The notes beneath the pieces are model-generated. The model worked only from the letters and a program-made list of their open reading frames with translations. It searched no databases and was not told the DNA's origin. From Bacillota bacterium (GTDB lineage Bacteria > Bacillota > Clostridia > Lachnospirales > Lachnospiraceae), in the NCBI GenBank assembly GCA_017861355.1, contig JAGFXQ010000093.1:1-16186 (forward strand): a DNA stretch of 16,186 bases, in the 5' to 3' direction. Positions 13,190 to 16,186 of the stretch are shown piece after piece; position 1 is the stretch's first letter; the number at the start of each line of letters is the position of its first letter. Both the position numbers and the translations under genes were made by a program.

Positions 13190-13582
13190 ATGATTAATCC
13201 TATCAGCAAAGGACATAATTATAGCACCCCTGTCACTTCAAAGAAGACAAGCGTAAAAACTAATCCTGATACCACAAAAAATAATACCTCAAATACTGTT
13301 TCAAAACCCAATTTATCGAGCATGAAAACTGAAGGTCTGATATACTCCCCTGTCCGTAACAGCCGTCCGTCATCCGATAACCGTTCAATTATCAGCCCTA
13401 CCGCAGAAGGTCCGCTAGGTTCCATGAGTCAGATCCGTGATGTGATGAATGCACCCGGAGAGAAAGAAAGTTCGGGCACGGATAAACTGCAGGATCGTAT
13501 CAATAATATTAAGGCGAATCCAAATACAGCGATTCTCCAAGCATTTACCAATAAGCAGAGCGTTATCGATTTATTAGCTTAA
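13190..13582 (+). CDS. Small hydrophilic protein of unknown function
   Basis: I chose ATG 13190 because AGGAAAGGAG lies five bases upstream; the frame opens earlier from a TTG at 13046, but that sits in the promoter. The 130-residue product is rich in Ser, Thr, Asn, Lys and Pro for its first 85 residues (PVTSKKTSVKTNPDTTKNN) and is probably disordered. Its C-terminal 40 residues look helical (DKLQDRINNIKANPNTAILQAFTNKQSVIDLL). There is no signal peptide, membrane segment or cysteine. It sits between its own leader and a strong long-hairpin terminator, so it is expressed alone. I do not recognise the family; a flexible N-terminus with a short helical end would fit a small regulatory or adaptor protein. 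Confidence 0.65.
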   Translation: MINPISKGHNYSTPVTSKKTSVKTNPDTTKNNTSNTVSKPNLSSMKTEGLIYSPVRNSRPSSDNRSIISPTAEGPLGSMSQIRDVMNAPGEKESSGTDKLQDRINNIKANPNTAILQAFTNKQSVIDLLA

Positions 13583-13596
13583 CCGCTTACAATACA

Positions 13597-13703
13597 GAAT
13601 CGGGCCGTTGCAAAACATTAGCTTTTGAACCTTGTGGTTTATATCTGATTATCACACAAGGAGTCAAAGTTTGGTTTTACAACAGCCCGATTCTTATTTT
13701 TTT
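13597..13703 (+). terminator. Long-hairpin terminator (element B), second copy of the repeated element
   Basis: GAATCGGGC (13597-13605) pairs perfectly with GCCCGATTC (13685-13693). GTTG/CAAC, AAAAC/GTTTT, TTTGA/TCAAA and an inner stem CCTTGTG (13630-13636)/CACAAGG (13655-13661) continue it. A T run at 13697-13703 makes it a plus-strand terminator for the gene ending at 13582. Bases 13602-13688 align end to end with element A (5439-5520): GGGC..TTGCAAAA start, ACC.TTGTGGTTTATATC centre, CAGCCC end. The inner stem differs by a compensatory change, C-G here against A-T in A. The flanks GAATC/GATTC are inverted, not directly repeated. Confidence 0.85.
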
Positions 13704-13729
13704 GGTAGGATTATATATTAGTGTGTTTG

Positions 13730-14410
13730 CTATTTTGAAGCTTCATTCTCAAGTATCTTGAGAATCATCTTCCATACCAATGGTTCTATCCTCTGTTCCA
13801 CCTTCGTAAAATCTTGAATTATATCAGGGAAAACAGCATCTTCCCTGGTCCTTATGCAAGAATCATCTTGAAGTCCAAAGCAAGCCCCGTCCAAGTAATC
13901 TTCATTCAGTCCAATCGTCAGAAAAGAGAAGGATCGCAATGTCTTCGCTACGGTAGCTACCAACTGATCATGATAATATCTTAAATTATCCGCAGTCTCA
14001 ACCATACCGCCATGTCCAATAATTGCAACCGGTAAGCCATCCCAGGATGCTTTGAACTCCGGTTTGTTCAACCATCCAGCATACATTATTTCATTTATCT
14101 TCTCAAATATCATAATTAGCTTTGCAGGGATAGGAGAATAATGAGGAACAATGAAAAATATTCCGTCCGCAGCCTCGATCTTAGTCAGCAATTGGTTAAA
14201 GGCCGTATCGCTGCTGCAACGACCTGAGTCGCTACATGCTCCACAAAGTCTGCAGACTTTCAGATCATAATCCGATAATGCGATCACCTCAACAGATATA
14301 TTCTCATGTTCCTTATTCACTATATTCTGAATCAGATACCCGACTTTGGTGGAAGTACTAAGCGCTCCCATAGACTGCGTATTTGATGCAGAAATGCATA
14401 ATAGCTTCAT
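13730..14410 (-). CDS. Flavodoxin-fold NAD(P)H-dependent reductase, iron-sulfur flavoprotein type
   Basis: The 226-residue protein opens with the flavin-phosphate-binding strand and loop of the NADPH-dependent FMN reductase family (MKLLCISASNTQSMGALSTST). It has a compact cysteine motif, Cys53-x2-Cys56-x2-Cys59-x5-Cys65 (VCRLCGACSDSGRC), like that binding a 4Fe-4S cluster in archaeal/clostridial iron-sulfur flavoproteins (Isf). Later motifs include GIFFIVPHYSPIPAKL and GLPVAIIGHGG, both usual in this fold. It should be a cytoplasmic electron-transfer flavoprotein handling oxygen, peroxide or unknown acceptors; the exact partner is not visible. It starts 18 bp after leuS on the same strand with a GAGGGG site and probably shares its transcript. 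The family is confident; the cluster is inferred from cysteine spacing. Confidence 0.83.
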   Translation of the reverse strand: MKLLCISASNTQSMGALSTSTKVGYLIQNIVNKEHENISVEVIALSDYDLKVCRLCGACSDSGRCSSDTAFNQLLTKIEAADGIFFIVPHYSPIPAKLIMIFEKINEIMYAGWLNKPEFKASWDGLPVAIIGHGGMVETADNLRYYHDQLVATVAKTLRSFSFLTIGLNEDYLDGACFGLQDDSCIRTREDAVFPDIIQDFTKVEQRIEPLVWKMILKILENEASK

Positions 14411-14428
14411 TCCTCTACCCCTCTTCCA

Positions 14429-16186
14429 CTATTTCACAACGATATTGAATATCCTTCCGGGTACGTAGATTACCTTCACTACCGTCTTACCTTCTAATGC
14501 TGCCTTAATCACCGGCAGTTCCATCGTCTTGGGTGATACGTCATCCTGCTTCTCGTCGATTGCAACCATTAAGTTTGCTTTCACCTTACCATTGATCTGA
14601 ACTGCAATCTCTACGGTATCTTCGATGGTCTTCTGTTCGTCGAATGCCGGCCAGGACTGCTGATATACTCTTCCCTGCTCTCCGAGTAATTCCCACATCT
14701 CTTCCGTCATATGAGGTGCAACCGGATTCAACAGGAGTATTAATGACTTCAATTCACCTTTGGTCACAGCACCCTGCTTATAGAATTCATTCACCAGTGA
14801 CATCATCGCTGCGATAGCGGTATTGTATTTCAGATTCTCATAGTCAGAGCCAACCTTCTTAATTGTCTGATGCATCTTTGTCTCAAGGCTGGAGGAATAA
14901 TTTTCCTCCGCTGTTACCATATCCTTAAGCTTCCATACACGATCTAAAAATCGACGACAACCCTTAACTCCTTCATTCGACCAGGTAGCACTTAAATCGA
15001 AGGCACCGATAAACATCTCGTAGGTTCGCAGTGTGTCTGCGCCAAACTCATTCACGATCTCATCCGGATTAACAACATTTCCTCTGGACTTGGACATCTT
15101 CTCGCCGTTCTCACCAAGTATCATGCCATGGGAGGTTCTCTTCGCATAAGGCTCCGGAGAACTTACCAGCCCTTGATCATAGAGGAACTTATGCCAGAAA
15201 CGAGAATATAACAAATGGAGTGTTGTATGCTCCATACCGCCATTATACCAATCAACCGGCAGCCAATAATCCAACTCTTCCTTGCTTGCAAATGCTTCTT
15301 TGTTGTGTGGATCGATATATCTTAAGAAATACCAGGAAGAACCAGCCCATTGAGGCATAGTATCCGTCTCTCTATGTGCCTTACCTCCACAACAAGGACA
15401 GGTGGTCTCCACCCAATCCATCATGGTAGCCAAAGGCGATTCACCGTTATCCGTAGGCTCATAGCTCTCAACCTCCGGTAACATCAAAGGAAGCTCACTC
15501 TCCGGAAGCGGAACATAACCACATTTATCGCAATGAACCAGCGGAATAGGCTCTCCCCAATATCTCTGACGGGAGAATACCCAATCTCTTAATTTGAAGT
15601 TGACCTTCTTTGCGCCAATCTCCTTCTCTTCTAACCATTCCAGAATCTTCTTCTTTGCATCTGCAACTTCCAGACCGTTTAAGAAATCCGAATTCACCAA
15701 TTTACCGGTAGAGGTGTTGGTAAAGGCAGCTTCATTTACATCTCCGCCGGCTACTACCTCGATGATCGGAAGACTGAATTTTTTCGCAAAGTCCCAGTCA
15801 CGTTCATCATGTCCGGGTACTGCCATGATGGCACCGGTTCCGTAAGTCATTAATACATAATCTGAGATCCAAATCGGAATCTCTTTGCCATTGACCGGAT
15901 TGATTGCCATCAAGCCCTGAAGCTGTACACCTGTCTTATCCTTCACCAGCTCTGTTCTTTCGAAGTCCGACTTCTTAGAAGCTTGTTCACGATAATTGAT
16001 CAAATCCTCATAATTCTTAAGTTCTGTCTTAAACTTATCGATCATCGGATGCTCCGGAGAGATTACCATATAGGTTGCACCAAATAAGGTATCCGGTCTG
16101 GTGGTAAATACTCGGAGGCTCTCCTCCTTACCTGCGATCTTAAAGTCTACTTCAGCACCTACGCTTCGGCCAATCCAGTTAATCTG
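14429..16186 (-). CDS. leuS: Leucyl-tRNA synthetase, C-terminal part
   Basis: The frame is open to the right window edge, giving the last 585 residues of a protein that is usually about 800-870; the N-terminal Rossmann part with HIGH is off-window. Visible are QINWIGRSVG, the CP1 editing domain (TTRPDTLFGATY; AVPGHDERDWDF, whose aspartate anchors the editing site), the catalytic RDWVFSRQRYWGEPIP, and a zinc-binding-like insert with CDKC and CPCC. Further on are PQWAGSSWYFLRY, the KMSKS loop at 15086-15100 (EKMSKSRGN), the anticodon-binding helical domain (FLDRVWKL onward; LLLNPVAPHMTEEMWELLG) and the C-terminal tail (AVQINGKVKA to IFNIVVK). It charges tRNA-Leu and hydrolyses mischarged products. 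It is a normal bacterial-type enzyme with no visible damage. Any T-box leader would lie beyond the window. Confidence 0.98.
   Translation of the reverse strand, partial: QINWIGRSVGAEVDFKIAGKEESLRVFTTRPDTLFGATYMVISPEHPMIDKFKTELKNYEDLINYREQASKKSDFERTELVKDKTGVQLQGLMAINPVNGKEIPIWISDYVLMTYGTGAIMAVPGHDERDWDFAKKFSLPIIEVVAGGDVNEAAFTNTSTGKLVNSDFLNGLEVADAKKKILEWLEEKEIGAKKVNFKLRDWVFSRQRYWGEPIPLVHCDKCGYVPLPESELPLMLPEVESYEPTDNGESPLATMMDWVETTCPCCGGKAHRETDTMPQWAGSSWYFLRYIDPHNKEAFASKEELDYWLPVDWYNGGMEHTTLHLLYSRFWHKFLYDQGLVSSPEPYAKRTSHGMILGENGEKMSKSRGNVVNPDEIVNEFGADTLRTYEMFIGAFDLSATWSNEGVKGCRRFLDRVWKLKDMVTAEENYSSSLETKMHQTIKKVGSDYENLKYNTAIAAMMSLVNEFYKQGAVTKGELKSLILLLNPVAPHMTEEMWELLGEQGRVYQQSWPAFDEQKTIEDTVEIAVQINGKVKANLMVAIDEKQDDVSPKTMELPVIKAALEGKTVVKVIYVPGRIFNIVVK

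Noticed and set aside
14429..16186. Frameshift or truncation of leuS
   Set aside because: The frame is open to the window edge with all expected domains in order; the missing N-terminus is a window effect.

Overview
The window is about 16.2 kb of low-GC Gram-positive chromosome. Strong AGGAGG-type ribosome sites, J-domain and DUF5685 proteins, Ig-like surface proteins, a DUF3877-like protein and a leucyl-tRNA synthetase of bacterial type together suggest a clostridium of the Lachnospiraceae (Lachnoclostridium/Anaerocolumna-like). This placement is inference from protein style, not a database match. I see no rRNA, tRNA, CRISPR array, prophage or complete insertion sequence.

Layout from left to right. 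(1) 1-1786, minus strand: the N-terminal 210 residues of a beta-lactamase-fold serine hydrolase, and upstream of it a receiver protein with a degenerate GGDEF domain. A 259-bp array of about twenty 13-bp units fills almost all the space between them. (2) 2000-3997, minus: a tightly overlapping three-gene operon of DUF5685, a J-domain/TPR protein with a cysteine-rich tail, and a multi-pass membrane protein, with a promoter before it and a hairpin terminator after it. (3) 4169-5296, minus: alanine dehydrogenase. (4) 5551-6738, minus, and 6989-7999, plus: a divergent pair of secreted proteins, one with a copper-amine-oxidase-N-like domain and one with four Big_2 domains, followed by a possible 28-codon gene. 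(5) 8118-9173, minus, and 9373-10644, plus: a second divergent pair, a tail-anchored DUF3877-like protein and an SH3b/L,D-transpeptidase lipoprotein. (6) 10870-12393, plus: a compact operon resembling part of the Bacillus yvl envelope-stress operon (DUF2089-type zinc ribbon, SHOCT-like protein, an unassigned overlapping protein and a YvlD-like four-helix membrane protein). (7) 12517-13582, plus: a YqeY-family gene and a small hydrophilic protein. (8) 13730-16186, minus: the C-terminal 585 residues of LeuRS and an iron-sulfur-flavoprotein-like gene 18 bp downstream.

Much of the window concerns the cell envelope: secreted Ig-like proteins, a peptidoglycan cross-linking enzyme, a yvl-like operon and a serine hydrolase. 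Housekeeping genes (ald, leuS, yqeY) lie among them.

The best leads are these. Two related long-hairpin elements (5439-5520 and 13602-13688) share IS-like ends and a central motif and act as terminators in opposite orientations. The 13-bp minisatellite has two unit types in separate blocks. The DUF2089 protein appears to have lost its helix-turn-helix in frame. The DUF5685 protein has two Asp-rich motifs like those of isoprenoid synthases plus a CxxC/CxxH set. The Big_2 gene has its Shine-Dalgarno sequence inside a perfect hairpin. A 38-bp AT palindrome lies just upstream of a near-consensus promoter.
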